NCBI RefSeq assembly: GCF_022539665.2
Contig: NC_081337.1
Coordinates: 2,704,679 to 2,768,678 of the forward strand
Length of the DNA: 64,000 bases
Direction of reading: 5' to 3'
From: Daphnia carinata
Taxonomy: Eukaryota > Arthropoda > Branchiopoda > Diplostraca > Daphniidae
A model generated the notes under the pieces. It was given only the letters and a program-made list of their open reading frames with translations, searched no databases and was not told where the DNA came from. The translations under genes were made by a program, and so were the position numbers. This document shows positions 35,154 to 47,676 of the stretch, in pieces; within the stretch, counting starts at the first letter, position 1; the number at the start of each line of letters is the position of its first letter.

Positions 35154-37985
35154 CCGATGTGGAGGGAGAGACTGACGTTTCGTGGTTGAATTAATAACTA
35201 ATGACAGTCAGCTGTATTAAATGTATTCAGACAATTAATGCAGTGGCGTAGCGAGATTGATTTCGTTGATGTTGGCACTTGCTCGAATCGGCAGTTTGGC
35301 CCGAATCCTATCGAATTTCAGAGAAAAATGATTCCGACGCCCCTTGTTTTGTAGCATTATTTTATTTTTTTCTCGATTGTCTTCAGGAAAACTCGTCATT
35401 TTTGTCATTAGAGAAAACTTGTGATATTAAAAAACCTTGACTTCTAATATACTTTTAACATAACCGGCTCTTCGATTGCTGTGGCGGCGCCATATGCGAT
35501 GTGCTGATTACTGAAACCCGTTTAAGCTTCGAAAAGGAGCTCACGGTTTCAGTCACATGTTTAAACAAAAAGACGGCGTCAGATAATCAATTGAATAATA
35601 TTTGAATGTATAATAAGCGCCAGGGTGTATGTTTTCGAAATGCGGCGATCGTCTTGCGCAACACGCTCTCTCGTTATAGGCCTTTAAATCTTTAATGAGA
35701 TCGGAAAGCTTCCTATTACTGCGGCTTTACAAAAGACGTTGAGACTATCTCCATTTCTTTTTTGTGTGTGTGGCTAATACGCACACACGAGCTCCTTTCC
35801 TGCCCGACCCGGGAATGGTGACCAGGTGTCAGGTGTACAGCAAGTGTTGAACATTTTCTATTTAAAATTGGGAAAAAAAACTTTCAACGTCAACATTTTC
35901 TTTTCCCAAATTTGGCGCGCACTTCTGTTGAAATTTTATTTATTTTGATTTTCCTTTCGACGTATTTGTTGCTTGTTTCTTTTCTTGTTTTCACGCGATT
36001 GACCGCAAATGCCGATTTTGAAGTGAACTGTCTGCTGTGATTTTCTTTACCGCGAACATTTTTGTATCACGCAAAAATGATTTTTCTCGCTGCCCTATTT
36101 CTCAATTGGATTTTAAACCGTGACTGGCCTCGATGGGACGATTGTTATCAAAGAGGAGGAGGAGGCAACAATCACGGAGATTTATTTTTTTTTTTTTTTT
36201 TTTTTTTTTTGTATTTGTGATTAATCAGACGGTTTGATTGAGGGCAGGCCAACCGTTGGTCTGTGCCCGAAGGTGTCGCAATTACTGAATATGTACTAGT
36301 ATAATTATTAAAAAAGGCTGCTGACAAGCAAGATTCATTTTCGAATTGGAATGCGGCCCACATCGAATGCGCACTCATCATTCATGTTTTTCTGAGGCGA
36401 CCTTCCTTTCACCTGGCCAGTTATAACGTCGTCAATTTGAATATTTTCAAAAGGTTCATCGTTCTTCTTAGGTGGTAATCAAATCACACACTGGACAACT
36501 TAAGCGGCGCAAAGGCACGTTATAATTCATTGCATGGGCAGGGATTTTTCTTTTTTCTTTTTTTTTTTTTTTTTGCTGCGGTCTCCTTTTCTTTTTTTAA
36601 ATGGCGACATCTTTTTTTTTTTCATGGAGGCCACACACACCTGTTTGGTAAAAAAAAACAACCAATAACGACAGGAAGCTTCTTTTATTTTTGTTTTGAA
36701 ACAGTGATTTATTGACTGCCGACTTGTTTTTCTTTCTGCGTCATCATTTGAATGCCGTCGTTTTCTATTTTTGGCAATGGGTTCGTAAAAGCGACAATAA
36801 TAATAGCTTACATGCTTGCCGCCTTTTTGTTTGAAATTGCTTGTAGATCATCGTCTGCGATCTGCCATTTCTGTCTTTTCCGCTTCTTATTTTTTTCCCA
36901 TTTTCTTTTTGGAAGGGGGGGGGGCGGTCCATAATTCAACAGAGCAAAACCAAGTAGAACAATAAAAAAGAAAAATGTGTACTGTAAATTGGATTACAGC
37001 GAACAGTCGATTGTTGTTTGATCCGAAAATGGGGGGGAACCCGAAGCAACTCCCCGCCGTTTCTCCATACGTCCGTGCTTTATTTTTTTGTTGGTTGTTG
37101 CTCTGAAATGTCTGAGTTTCCAAGAAGGAAGTAAAGGAGGAGTCGCGATTGATGACTGTTGTTGTTACGGTGCAGCACCGCGATTGCTTCTACCGGTTAG
37201 GGCGTGAATCGATTCTCCATTTGAGTTGGAAGAAACCAAATAATAACGTACAAGGAAAGAGAGAGGCTCGTGTTTAACATTTGGACGTTGCATCTCTTGT
37301 ACCGCTCGTTAAGTGATTCTCGCCTTGCTTTATTTCGTGCATTGGGCTGAATGTTTTGCTGCGGCAAGGATTATTGTTAAATAGCCGTGTCGCTATTCAT
37401 GTTTTGTACCCTAATCATAACAATCTTCGTTTTTCTCGGAAAAATAACAATTATGCCTATTGCCTTCTTCTGGTGCGTAGGAATGAGGGAGGGAGAATCA
37501 ACTTGAGAGATAGGAAAGAAACATTTGGAGAAAACTTGTGCCAAAGTGGTTCAGGGGGGAGGCTATTGGCGTGAATTTTGCTCTTTCTCAGTTAGTCTCT
37601 GCAGATCGGCGAGTCGGATGACAGTCGTTCGTCTACTCCCTTATTGCAGCCTCGACGCATATCGAAACACGGACCCCCAATCCATCTCTGGCCAAACTGA
37701 CGCAAAGCCGACGATGGAACAAACTTTTGTACATGTCATCAACACACACACACAAAAAAAAAAAAGGAAAGGCGGGGAAGGGGGGGGAGTCTTGAAAAAA
37801 AAGAACGCAACTATAGAAAGAAAGGAATAAAAAGTCTCTCTGCAATCCATACATATTCCGGATGGATGGCGCCAAAGATCGCACGCATCCAAAACCTACT
37901 TAATACAACTACAAAGTACGTGAACATGGCGCACACACTGAGAGAGATGGGTGCAAGAAAGGGTTGCATCATTCACTGAGAGCCG

Positions 37986-38023
<38 letters not shown>

Positions 38024-38399
38024 GCAAAGACTTGTGTAGATGTAAAGAGACGACCCCTGTAAGAGTGGTCTCATTTCTTTGTTAGCTCAAGGAGAATTTT
38101 TATCGGGGAAGGGGATGTCTCTTTTACAAAAGGGTTGGGCGAATTCGCCGACGGGTCGTCGTTTCCTGAAGCTTTTGGTCGCTTCCTATGCAAAGACATT
38201 TTTGCTGGCAGCTATTGACTTGTGGGTGGGAAAACCAGGCCTACACCAGTTGGCAACCAATTTTGTTTCTGATGCGCTTTTATTTTTATTTATTTTTTTG
38301 CCCGTTTTAACTTATGGAACAATGGAAACTGAACCCGATTCCAAAGTTTGCTGAATTTCTTCGTTTCTAATTTAAAAGATGAAATCGAAATGTCTTTAA

Positions 38400-38655
38400 A
38401 AACGTGTATCTGTGACCGCATGCATCAAACGGTTCGGTTTGCCCGTCCTTGCACGTCAGGAACGGAGTCGGGGAACGCGGACGGGATACAGTGACTTACG
38501 TCGGTCGCTGTCACGACCGTGCGTGATGGATGGCTCCCATTGCGCCGGACACACGGGAGGGATCGACAAGACTAAAGAGGGCCAAAGACGATGCGACGGC
38601 GGGAGGTCCGCCGTGAGCCAGGCTCACGAAGTGCCGCGAGAGATTGAACGCTAAA
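38400..38655. promoter_or_regulatory. GC-rich island in AT-rich DNA
   Basis: This segment is visibly richer in G+C and CpG than its flanks. It contains an inverted repeat CGTGAGCC-A-GGCTCACG at 38612-38628. An 80-codon plus-strand frame covers most of it (MTACIKRFGLPVLARQER at the start), rich in Arg and Gly. It may be a promoter, a conserved regulatory element or a short exon. Confidence 0.3.
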
Positions 38656-41600
38656 GAAAAGGGGGGGGGAATAATTTCAAATAACCGTTTTGGTGTAGTG
38701 GCTGATAAAAAAGTTTGAATATTGCAGCCAACACGACAAAGTCTCTTCTTTTTTTTTTTTTTTTTTCTCTCTCTTCGTCTTCAAGCCTTCCCCACTCTTT
38801 TGCAGCTCTTTCACGCAGGGTTTTCAGATTTGGCTTGTTCGCATATTCACTCGCTGAAAATGTGTCGCGCTTCACCGATCCCAACACATTCAAATCCGGC
38901 TGTCATCTTCAACTCCCTTTTTCTTTTTCTTTCGACCATTCCACACACAAAAATAAAACCCTTTTCTTTTTTTGGACCGAGACCCCGGAGAACCATTGCT
39001 GTCGAGAAGGGGGGTGGGAAGAGGGTGGAAACGGAAGGGTAGCGGATTAATGCGGCGGTCACACGGTGGACTGGACTCGCTTCTTATTCCCCCTCGTTTT
39101 TTTTTTCCCTTTCCTTTTCATCAGCGTACAAAAGCACCATCCATCCGTTGCATTCACAAATAGAACCCACGCAGGACATACGAGTAGAAAGCGGAATCTC
39201 TTCTTCTTGTAAAATTTGCTTATATACTTTCATTCTTCATCAATACGGCACGTCAGATTGTAGAACTGCTGGCGAATGAAACGCGAAAAAGAGGGGGGTG
39301 GGATAGATACCTATTTCCCCCTTCGGTGTTTACTATTTTTGCCAACTGTAGAAAGACGCATCTCGTAACGGCAATAAGATTAGAATATTTGATCTTCACA
39401 AGACATTTTTAGGTATGCGATCGAGCCATGCATTGCGAAAGACATGTGCTCGAATTTTTAAGGCTGCGTTGTTTCTTTGATACGAGAATGAAGGTACGAT
39501 TTGATTTTGGGTGGGAAAAAAACGGATGATGATTCGGGGCTTGGCCGTTTTATTGTCTTAGCGCAGCAGCAAGTCTCTAGGCCTTGTGGATGATCATGTG
39601 AATGATCAGTGATGGTAGAAACTGACGGTTAAAAGGGCGGCGATCAATTTGTTGTTGTAGGGCTTGTCTCTGATGCTTTTGATAGGGCCATCCATTCTTG
39701 TTCTTCTTGTCTTGTTGCGATCGTCATCTGTCTTGTTACTTCCATCACTATTCCATACCCTTCATTTTCATAATTCACCTTTTTTTTTTTTTCTTCTTCT
39801 TCTTCTTCTTCTTCTTCTCTTTTTCTTACTTTGTTGGGCTCGTGTCAGGATCAACGTAGGGAAAATGTGTCCGTTCTCAACGGCTGGATATTCTACATTC
39901 TCGGTACATCTTGTTTTTTTTTTCGTTTTACCCCCCTCCTCTCTTCTTTTATGTCATTGTTTTGTCTCTTCATTCATCTTTGCGTTTATTGCGTCGGCGG
40001 GAGTTTCAAATGGTGCCATGTTGTACATAATCAGCAGGGTGCTCAATTCCTCCCACCTGGATTCTTTTGAAACGAAAAAAAAAAAAGAAGAGAAACATGA
40101 TTCGAAAATGATTCCCGCCCCGCGTTGTAATCGTACATTAACTGGGAGGATTTTGAAAAGCCATAGGCGAGGCAGAGATACGGGGCAAGACACATAATGG
40201 TCAAAGGCGAGCATCACATCAAGAACAACAAAGACGGAGGATAAACGCATGATGATGTGACGCAATAACGACCCGGATGCCCAGCAGCTTTTTGCAGTAC
40301 AACAGTTAGTAACCGACGGACAACTCGTGATCCATCAGAACTGTAATAATCTCGGATCTGGTCCGTCTCATGGCGCTCTGATTAATATCCCGCAGCAGCA
40401 GCGCAATTATTATTATCCTTTTTATGTAAGCAGCCAGTGGTTCCCTTTTTTTCCTCTCTAAGTCAACGGGGGGGGGGGGGGGATCGTGGTGATCTAACGA
40501 GTTAGTCTCTCCCCATTTTTTTTTTTTTTTTTTTTTATTCAAGAGGGGGGAAAAAACAACGAAAAGAACTGGTGCGCGGATGGTGAAATCAGTTCACCCA
40601 ATAGCGATGAAGCGGGGAAGAGAATGGTCGGACCATAGTTGCAAGACGACTTTGCTTCCCGTTCTGATAAAGACGGGGGAGGGTAAGATAATTCCTTACG
40701 TCATGTGCGTGAGATTTTCATAGCCACTGATGATATAAGCGTACGAAATCATCTTGAAAATCTTTTTTCCAATTCGTTTCGTATTCGGAATTAGAATCAT
40801 TTCGCAATTGCTTTTTTTTTTTTAATTCATTGAATTATCTCGTCGTTATTTTCAATTTGCACCGAGGTGTCGTCCATTTTCGTTGGACACGCCAGTACTT
40901 CCCGTCAAGCATTGTAATACAGTGTCGCTCTTGTTTCACTCACTCCCCCTTTTTCTTCATTTCGGAAATAGAGTTGACGAAAATAACTTTAGAAATTGGA
41001 CATGTCACGGCGATATGCATGTTTACTACACAGGCTTGGCAAACTCCTTCATATTTCATTTTTCTAGCCGGTCTAGCCTCTTTTTGAAACGGCTGTGCAG
41101 CCTCAATAATGCGGACATTTTTTTTGTTTGTTTGTTCGATTCACGTTTCCCAATCATGGTGTTGTTTGAGTTATAACTCTATTATTTGTTATGCATTCGC
41201 CGCTTTTTGTTTTCGAGAGGTAAAAATAAGACGAGCCTGCGCGATGAGAGCTGTGTTTGAAATTAAAAGTTTGATCCGGTTTCGTCACGGATCGGCCATC
41301 AATCAGATGGACCGGTTACTAATACTAATTATACTATACTACACACTACTACACCGTAGAAAATTCTTTGTAGCTAACGCATGTACATTTTCTTTACATT
41401 TTGTTTTTCCCAGACGAGTTTTTTTTTGGGGGTTTTTCTCTCCATCCCAAAATGATTATCTTTCGATAGGGAAGACTGGTGAGCGATATCGTAAAACAAG
41501 TCGAACGAGTTGGTCAATCGCTCAAGTCTGAGAGAACAAGCTTTCGTTCCCAGCATTTGTTTCTCTACCTTTCCTCTAAAGGATTGCGTCGTTGCAATTT

Positions 41601-42539
41601 TATCTTTTTGGCTTTTTTCTTTTTTCTTTTCGGTTCTTCTTATTTTCACATCACACGGTTAAACAGCTCTTTAATTGCTTCCCCTCGTTTTTTTTTGTTT
41701 TTTTTTTTATTTATTTATTTATTTTTTTTAATTTTTACATCTGCAATCCCCACTTAAAAGTACAAAACAAGACAAAAAAGAGAGACACGGCGCAATACTT
41801 GGTGTGTTTTGGTGAACTGGCGTATACAGCGTGCGTGTCCATGTCAAAAGTCTTTTTTAGCCGCCGCCGCTGCCGCCACCGATCGTCTGTCGCGTGTGTG
41901 GTGTATTTCTCGTCAGTGGCATGGCACTGTGCACGCTAGTGTTCTGGGGGCCTCGGCAGCGGCTTGAGCTCCTAAATACAACCCGTTGCTATTTAGCCAT
42001 TGGCTTGTCTCGTTCGAAAACAATTGCCGATTTCATCAGCTTCTTTTCGGATTTATGATTTTCAATTTGTGGTGAAAACAGCTGTCATGTGTACGCCGTC
42101 TATTTTTGGCAGCGCATCGCGCTGAAACAAAGTCGAGTGAGGGAGAAAATCGGAGGGAAAACGAAGCGAGTGAAGAGTGATGAGTCAATCGCAGACCATT
42201 AAAGGAAAAACTGAAACGAAAAGAAAAACGTTGTTGTGGATTCCTCTGTGTGTGTATGTGTGCCCGTGTGTGTCTGTGTGTGTGCATGTGTCTGTGTGTG
42301 TGTGCGTGCCTGTATAGGGAAAACAAAGTGGGTCTTTTTCAAAAAAAAAAAAATAAAATAAAATAAAAAAAAGATTTCGTGTTCTTTTTAGTGCGCGCTA
42401 CTGCCTAGCCGGGCCATGCCGTTAGTTTCATGGCTAAAAGCGGGCTAGAGTAAAAAGGAGATAAGCTGGCCGGCCACCGTTGGCTCTCACGACCGATTTC
42501 CCTCCCCCCCCTCTCTACCCGATGATCAAAGGTCACAAA

Positions 42540-42952
42540 GTGACACTTGTCGTCAACCACCACTCACCGCAGTTGTTCCGTCGGCCAGTCAGGATAAAAA
42601 CAAAACAAAAACCGAAACAAAACCAAACACAACGTCACAATCACAAGTGAATAACAATGAAACGAATTGCACTGCGTGATCCTTCATGGCCATTTCTCGT
42701 CTAATTTTACTGGAAGAGCAACATTGGCCAGTCGTTGATTGGCTCGACGAAACTGCCTTGCCTCGTTTCCCGTTTTTGTCTGCGTTTCTTCTTGTGACAC
42801 CGGAACAAGGTTGCGCAAACCGTGCGCCGCGTTGTTGTGCACACGGCCGTCGTAAACCGGTCGCGGTGTCTCGTTGTCGCCTATCATCCCAGTTGTCGAT
42901 TGACGGAAGGACAAAACTAAAACTGCTTCGTTGCTTCGTCTTTCTCTTTTAG
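42540..42952 (+). promoter_or_regulatory. Probable promoter / 5' leader region of the 43-kb gene
   Basis: The region is less AT-rich than its surroundings and precedes a strong pyrimidine-tract acceptor (TTTCTCTTTTAG) at 42952. A frame from 42686 (MAISRLILLEEQHWPVVDW) could be an upstream ORF or chance. GGTCACAAAGTGAC near 42531 is an imperfect inverted repeat of nuclear-receptor half-sites. Confidence 0.3.
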
Positions 42953-42968
42953 CGTTTGGACTCGATAT

Positions 42969-45900
42969 ATGTGGGCTGGTTCGACGGCAAACGAGGCTGG
43001 GCAGCTGGGCGGCGTACGCGCCTCGAGCCATGCTGGTTTCGGCCTCGGCGAGACGGCGGCCGCCACCAGCTATCCGGCAACAGCAGCGGCGGCAGCAGCG
43101 GCAGCAGCAGCAACAACAACAACAAATCCGCCGCGGCCTCCATCACTTCCGCCACCACCTCCGCCACCACCACCACCAGCCATGCCTTATCCTTGGGACC
43201 ATCATCACTTGCGACACCACGAAGAAGTCGCGGTAAGTGTCTCATTTTCATTCACCGCCTTTCTTTTTTTTTTTTTTTTTTTTTTTAATGTCGTGTAATG
43301 CGTCTGGGAAATTTGATCGAACGGAGCATCATTTTGTTTGATATTTTTGTATGTGGCGCTTTTTTTTTTTTTTTTTTTTGAAGAGGCTATCGGTGATCAA
43401 AGGAAATTTGATTTCGTCAGCAATTTAAACAACATCAAAACAGTTTTTTTTTGTTTTTTTTTTTCATTTGCTGTAAAAGTTTTTCGTCGTCTTGCGTATC
43501 GAGGAAGTCGAGCCCATCTTCCATCTGGTTTAATTCCGGTTGGCCAGAGCCGTCATCTCGCAGTCTTTATTGGCTTTTTGCGTAACCAACGATGACGACA
43601 ACGTTGTTTCACCATACAAACGTAATTCTTGTAAACCGAATACGTGATCGCCATTTCTCTTTTGAAAAAGAAGAACCGCTTTCCAAGTTTCCCCAATCAT
43701 CCGCCATGTCGTCTGGATTTCTTTCTAGTGCTTTTGCTACCAGACACCAATACTGTTACATTCATTTACATAAGCTCTTGATGCCCTATGCAGTCACGCA
43801 GTGCTGGCCGTTCCATCTTCTTCTCCCCCCCCCCTCCACTCGCTTCTGCTCCTTACGTTTCATTTCCAGATGGGGGGCATCATGAGGGATGCTTTGAAAA
43901 AAAAAAAAAAAAAAAAAAAAAGATACCCAGGGACAGTAGCATCAGAATTTGACACATCACCATCCAATCTAATGGGGGACTCTTTCCACCTCCATTTGTC
44001 GGTGATATGATTATCAGCAGCCCGCCAGCAGGTTATTGGAAAAGTGTTTCGATGCGTGCCGTGAAAAGAGCTGCGCATTAAAGAAAAAGTAGGAGAAAAA
44101 AAAAAGCTGATCGATTCTGAGAAGAAGGGGACACATTCCGTAGAGAAAGTCTTAAAGCATCTCATCTGTACTTGTTCGTTTTTTTTTGTTTTTTTTTTTA
44201 ATGCTTGAAATGTAACGATCGATGATTTTATTGGCACAATGATGACATCCCGTGGAATGAATTTCTTCTCTTTAAATTTCTGCATCCGCGACAATTTTTG
44301 GATGGCGGGACTGAACACAGGAATTTTCGAAGTAAACGAAAATTGCACCCCGAGTCATTAAGCACACGTGTGCTTCAATCGTTTGATAGCCAGGCAATCC
44401 ATTTCGAGTCTTTTATAACGATGTCGATTTTTGTTCATTATTATCGTCTCCTTGAAATAGTTCCAATTTCGCAAGAGAAAAAAGCTGGACACCTGGGCAC
44501 CTTTTTTCTTTATTCCCGATAAGATTGTGTCAGTCATTCATTCGTGATGGTGAAAAAAAAAAACTTGAAATTTTATTATTACCCTTTTTTTTTTTTTGTT
44601 TCGTGTTAAGCAACGAAACACTTTGGACTTGTTTCTTGAAAATGCTAATCGGTAATTATCTCGTCATAAAAGAATTTTTTTTCACGTTGAATTTAATGGC
44701 ATTCCATTGGTTAAACCTTCCAATCACGAAACGCGAATAAATGACTTTGGCGGGGACACATTCATGCACACACACACACAAAAAATGCATAATCAATTCC
44801 ATTTTCTGAAACATTGGCGACAGTTCACACAACGCCCTTTGCAAAAAGCTGTTTGCCAATCGATGCCTAATCGTTTTGTTATCATCAACGCTCAGTTTTT
44901 CCCTTTCTTAATCTCTCGTTTCGTGACAGTGTCGTACGGGAAAACGAGGAATGGGGTACCATTTACAACAACATGTAAGAGACGCGGGGGGGGGTTGGAC
45001 CATGTTACTAGGTCTGTGTATAAGTTAAGACTCGACCTAGCGCTATAATTCTCGTTCCATTGCGCGCGTTACACAAGTTCGACGACGTCTGGCCAACTTG
45101 ATTAGAAAGGAGAGGGAGGGGGGGGGGAGAAAGGAGGACGTGTCTTTTTTTTTTTTTTTTTTTACTTTGCCATGGGTTTCGATGGCTGCGCGCTTGTGTA
45201 TGTGGCTTGTCGGTGATGGTGGTGTGTGTGTGTGTGTGTGTGTGTAGGATGATGATGATGATGTGCTCCGCACGAAACGACAAACAGCTCCCACTGGGTT
45301 GCGCAAAGTCCCGTGACCCGTTTCTCCTCGTCGTTTCTTTTTTCTTCAACTCGCCAGCTGTGGCGCTGCTGTGCGCATTCTATCGTCTTTTGTTTTTTTT
45401 ATTTCTTTTTTGCCTTTTGTGGCTTAGTTTGTCTACACATCTTTTTTTCCCGTATCGTCTGCTGGCGTGGTGGATGATGGTCGAGCATCTAATCTACCCC
45501 TCTTATATAACCGCCCCACACAGAGCGACCGTACACGCAATCCATGTCCGCCATTCGCTTGTTATTCTCTTTTTCTACGCATCGATTTTTTTTTTAGATT
45601 CGACATCTTCTATTCCGCTCACTCGCGTTGTTTGTCTCGGTCGAAAACGTTCTTTTGTAATCGACGGAAGAGAAGCGACGTCTAATCTCATCATCATTTC
45701 GTAAGAATAGCTTCCATTCCTCTTTCCATTTGAGAAGGAAGGATGAAATAAAAGAAACGATGATAAGAGCGGACAAAATAGGCGTGATTGTCCACTTGTC
45801 GCGTTCGTTTTACCTTACGTGTCTTCTATCTTTTCCTCCATCTGTCTGCGCGATGGTGACGTCACTCGTTCGGGTGACACGCCATACACGTAACAGCAAT

Positions 45901-47637
45901 TCGCCCGCCAGTGTTTTAATTCGTCTGATTTCGTTTTCATCTTCATCCGTAATAGAAGGGGAATACCCCTTTTTTCCTGTCCCTTTGACTTTGTCTCTGC
46001 CACTTTACAGATCAAAGTCTAATGACCTTTTCTTTTTACTGATGAGAGCCTTTTGATTTTTCTTTTTTCGTCTGCCAATATTGAAGAACGTAAATTTTAA
46101 TTGGTTACAACTGATTCCTCGTATTTCGTTTACACAAGCGTAATGTAACTTTTAAAAAACGTCTTTAAAAAAAAAAAACGAAGGAGCAAACGATTTTCTT
46201 CGAGAGCGATGAGTAAGCAAAGAATCCTAGTAGGTCAGCCTAATTGTTTAGATGATACTCGACGACCCGGACCGAGAATTATTTTTTTCCTTCTTCTATC
46301 TGTTATGTGTGCGTCTGTTACGCAATATCTTTTGCCTGGTGTCATCGACCATGTGCCACTATAATAGGCGGCCAAAGGATGATAATAACATATCACTCGA
46401 GAAGGGCCATGGGATGTTTTTCGATAACGTCTCAGCCTAAAGCGTTTATACCAATAACATTAGGCCTTACATGACGATGATGCCAATCGTCCTTCCGCCA
46501 TCGTTTTGTTTGTTGTTCAGCTGCGCAATGTGTTTGATATCAATTCACGTCCTTATTGGAATTGGCTTTTCTTATTAGCATTTTTAGACGACTTTTGAAC
46601 TGCCTTTAATGATTCCCCCGCTCGTTCTTTCATTGTTTAATACGCGCAAATGTGTGTGTGGATTTAGCCACACATTTTTTTCGGGAGGGAGGGATGTAGA
46701 GGAGCAATTTTCAGATGGTACGAAGGGGGGGGGGGGAAAGACTAGAGCTACTCGCCAGCTGTTGGTACTCTTTTTTTTTTTGCCCGCGTGTTTTCTGCGT
46801 TCGCTTTGCATTTTCGGGCAGGGGAAAAAATGTCTCGTCTTCTCGGCGTGTGTAATGAGCGGGTCAGAGCGGATGAAAAGAGAGAACGACGCGTCACATT
46901 TGACTAATGAACTTTGGACGAGTGAGTGGCTTGGATCGTTCCTCCTTCTGCGTGAATGGCGTCAGTCAGTCGGTTGTCAAGCATTTCTTTTTTCGGGTGA
47001 CTTTTGCTCCGCTTGTCGTTCTGTCCCCACCCTCGATGCCACCGATGGATTTTTTTTTATCTCAGTTTGAGAGAGAGAGAGAGGGGGGGGGATATCTGTC
47101 GTTACACTTTGGCGGCACGTTTTCAACGAAGAACATTAGCCAACGCTGTTCATCTACTCAATTTTCCGGGCTTCAATCTCACGAATCCCGCAATTTTGAT
47201 TGCGTACGGATCATTCCGCCCCGCAGCTGCAGGACGATGCAGACGATGCATCAAATACTAATAAGAGAAAAGCACCGAAAATTGCGTAAATGTAGTCGTT
47301 CATTTTGGCCGATATTTAAAAAACAAAAAAAAAAAAAAGAGCGACGATCGTTTTCCAACGTTTTCCCGCCTTTTCTTTCGTCGTTTATGGTTGGACGCGC
47401 CCGACTGAATTCGTTTTATCCCCGTCTATATTTATAAACACGCCACCATACGGCAGTTCCAAACAGTTCTAAAGCGGATCGGCACTATCGTGAAAATTGA
47501 CGGGATTTCTTTTTTCCCAATGACTTTCACACGATGCCGACACACGAAACGATTGCCAGTCGATCTGCTTGTTTTGGGAGTTTTAAGCGGGTGACACTTT
47601 TGACATTCAAAGTTTGTCCTCTTTCGTGTGGGTTTAT

Positions 47638-47676
<39 letters not shown>

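Larger units (their letters stand above)
26993..42952. other. Long region without a confirmed gene (16 kb)
   Basis: After the USP48 3' UTR the region is AT-rich and dominated by T and A runs, including T-runs of about 28 at 33484-33511 and about 35 at 37988-38022. Apart from the separately listed weak candidates, I see no conserved coding exon, tRNA or transposon. It may hold untranslated first exons and enhancers of the gene that starts at 42.95 kb. Confidence 0.6.

Noticed and set aside
38079-38354. Plus-strand frame with a hydrophobic segment (MSLLQKGWANSPTGRR start)
   Set aside because: It has a plausible composition but no promoter, splice sites or homolog; too weak to list as a gene.
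42036-42326. Minus-strand frame with His/Thr repeats
   Set aside because: It is produced by the GT-rich microsatellite at 42246-42305.
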